Source: Planctomycetota bacterium (GTDB lineage: Bacteria > Planctomycetota > Planctomycetia > Planctomycetales > Planctomycetaceae). Taken from it: a stretch of DNA of 64,000 nt. Where the stretch lies: contig JAEZFD010000029.1 of NCBI GenBank assembly GCA_023417655.1, positions 116,923 through 180,922 of the forward strand. The letters are read 5' to 3'. The notes beneath the pieces are model-generated. The model saw only the letters and a program-made list of their open reading frames with translations, did not search any database and had not been told where the DNA came from. A program made the translations under genes and the position numbers. This document shows, piece by piece, positions 63,203 to 64,000 of the stretch; position 1 is the stretch's first letter; every line of letters starts with the position of its first letter.

Positions 63203-64000
63203 GTGCCATTAGACCCATCGATTCCTGATCCTGCTCCTGTTCTGGATCTTCTGGTTGGCTACCGTCGCTCAAAAACCATGTTCGCGGCCGTCGACATGGG
63301 TATTTTCGACCTTCTGGCGGAGGGCCCGGCGACTGTGGAGCAGCTGGCTCAGCGACTCTCGGCCGATCGCTCTGCACTGGAGCGGTTTCTCGATGCACTG
63401 GTCGGACTGCAATTGCTGGCACGGATCGACAACAAGTATTCGAACACCCCTGTCGCCGAGACTTATTTGCTCTCTTCGAGTCCTCGTCGGATGACGGGGT
63501 ATATCAACTATTCAAATAGTGTCGCCTGGAAACTCTGGGAGCATCTCGAAGACGCAGTTCGGGAAGGAACGCATCGCTGGAAGCAGACCTACGGCTGGGA
63601 CGGCCCGATCTTCTCCAACTTCTTTAAAGACGACGAGGCCCAGCGTGAGTTCCTGATGGGAATGAACGGCTTCGGCCGGATCAGCTCGCCGCATGTGGTC
63701 AGGGCATTTGATCTGTCCCGCTTCAAGACACTGGTCGATGTCGGCGGGGCAACAGGGCACCTCGCCATTGCCGCATGTGAAGCCTATCCCAAGCTGCAGG
63801 CGATTGTGTTCGACCTCCCTCAGGTGATTCCGCTCGCCGAAGAAATCATTGAAGCCAGCGATGTTGGGAGTCGGATTGAAGTGATTGGAGGAGACTTCTT
63901 CCTCAATGAATTGCCGCCGGGTGACCTTTATGCACTGGGCCGGATTCTGCATGACTGGAATGAAGAACAGTGCCTGAAACTGCTCCGCAAGATTCACGAC
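63203..64000 (+). CDS. Acetylserotonin-O-methyltransferase-like SAM methyltransferase (truncated by window end)
   Basis: The gene starts at a GTG (63203) with GAAGGAG five bases upstream and is open to the window edge (266 codons seen). An N-terminal dimerisation/winged-helix domain covers about 10-95 ('FAAVDMGIFDLLAEGPATVE', 'ALERFLDALVGLQLLAR'). The SAM-binding fold has motif I VDVGGATGHLA (about 176-186) and 'VFDLPQVIPLAEEII', then 'RILHDWNEEQCLKLLRKIHD' at the edge, where the catalytic His of this family usually sits. These are O-methyltransferases of the ASMT/hydroxyindole or polyketide-tailoring type. The true substrate in planctomycetes is not known. The C-terminal ~70-80 residues lie outside the window. 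Confidence 0.85.
   Translation, partial: MPLDPSIPDPAPVLDLLVGYRRSKTMFAAVDMGIFDLLAEGPATVEQLAQRLSADRSALERFLDALVGLQLLARIDNKYSNTPVAETYLLSSSPRRMTGYINYSNSVAWKLWEHLEDAVREGTHRWKQTYGWDGPIFSNFFKDDEAQREFLMGMNGFGRISSPHVVRAFDLSRFKTLVDVGGATGHLAIAACEAYPKLQAIVFDLPQVIPLAEEIIEASDVGSRIEVIGGDFFLNELPPGDLYALGRILHDWNEEQCLKLLRKIHD

Overview
The window reads as ordinary chromosome from a planctomycete (phylum Planctomycetota). The evidence is family content. There is a 1,715-residue fusion of a DUF1080 domain, a ThuA domain, an NPCBM domain, a PVC-type dehydrogenase propeller and cytochrome c. There is a WD40/c-type cytochrome protein paired with a pre-peptidase-like giant. There are two Hanks-type kinases with large C-terminal sensor-like domains, and several sugar isomerases and a Gfo/Idh oxidoreductase. 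The DNA is moderately GC-rich throughout. Genes are spread over both strands with gene-poor gaps of 300-800 bases. I saw no rRNA, tRNA, CRISPR array, integrase or transposase, and no clear sign of a mobile island. kdsA implies Kdo synthesis and hence an LPS-type outer membrane.

Layout. 0.3-7 kb: a membrane HEPN/zinc-ribbon protein, then on the minus strand a sugar ABC permease and binding protein with no ATPase, a diadenylate cyclase of the PK_C-DAC type, and a SulP anion transporter. 7.8-15.4 kb: kinase-FGE fusion, secreted TPR protein, thyX, and a kinase fused to a urea/amide-type periplasmic binding domain. 15.8-23 kb: MotA/TolQ-like protein with a coiled-coil tail, GH88/105-like hydrolase, SDR, D-tagatose-3-epimerase-like protein, recJ. 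23-26.3 kb: MFS transporter and DapA-family aldolase divergent from a GntR regulator, with a palindrome between them. 26.5-36 kb: small PH-like protein, GNAT, the 1,715-residue fusion, an acetylxylan-esterase-like hydrolase and a HisA paralogue.

36-49 kb: the WD40/cytochrome and PPC-like giants (minus strand), then a plus-strand operon. The operon encodes an NPCBM protein and three DegP/HtrA-like proteins whose catalytic triad decays from intact, to Ser lost, to all three residues lost. 49-56 kb: isomerase, a PAS-AAA-Fis regulator lacking GAFTGA divergent from kdsA, and two tandem paralogous polytopic membrane proteins with a small membrane protein upstream. 56-64 kb: Gfo/Idh oxidoreductase, zinc-ribbon DUF805 protein, rarA, an orphan hairpin, a Gly/Tyr-rich secreted protein, cardiolipin synthase and a truncated acetylserotonin-O-methyltransferase-like gene.

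The most promising leads for something undescribed are the NPCBM/HtrA pseudoprotease operon (43.1-49.3 kb), the kinase with a built-in urea/amide receptor (13.1 kb), the archaeal-type c-di-AMP cyclase architecture (3.9 kb) and the tandem membrane-protein pair (53-56 kb). All functional assignments come from reading translated sequence by eye. No database search was possible.
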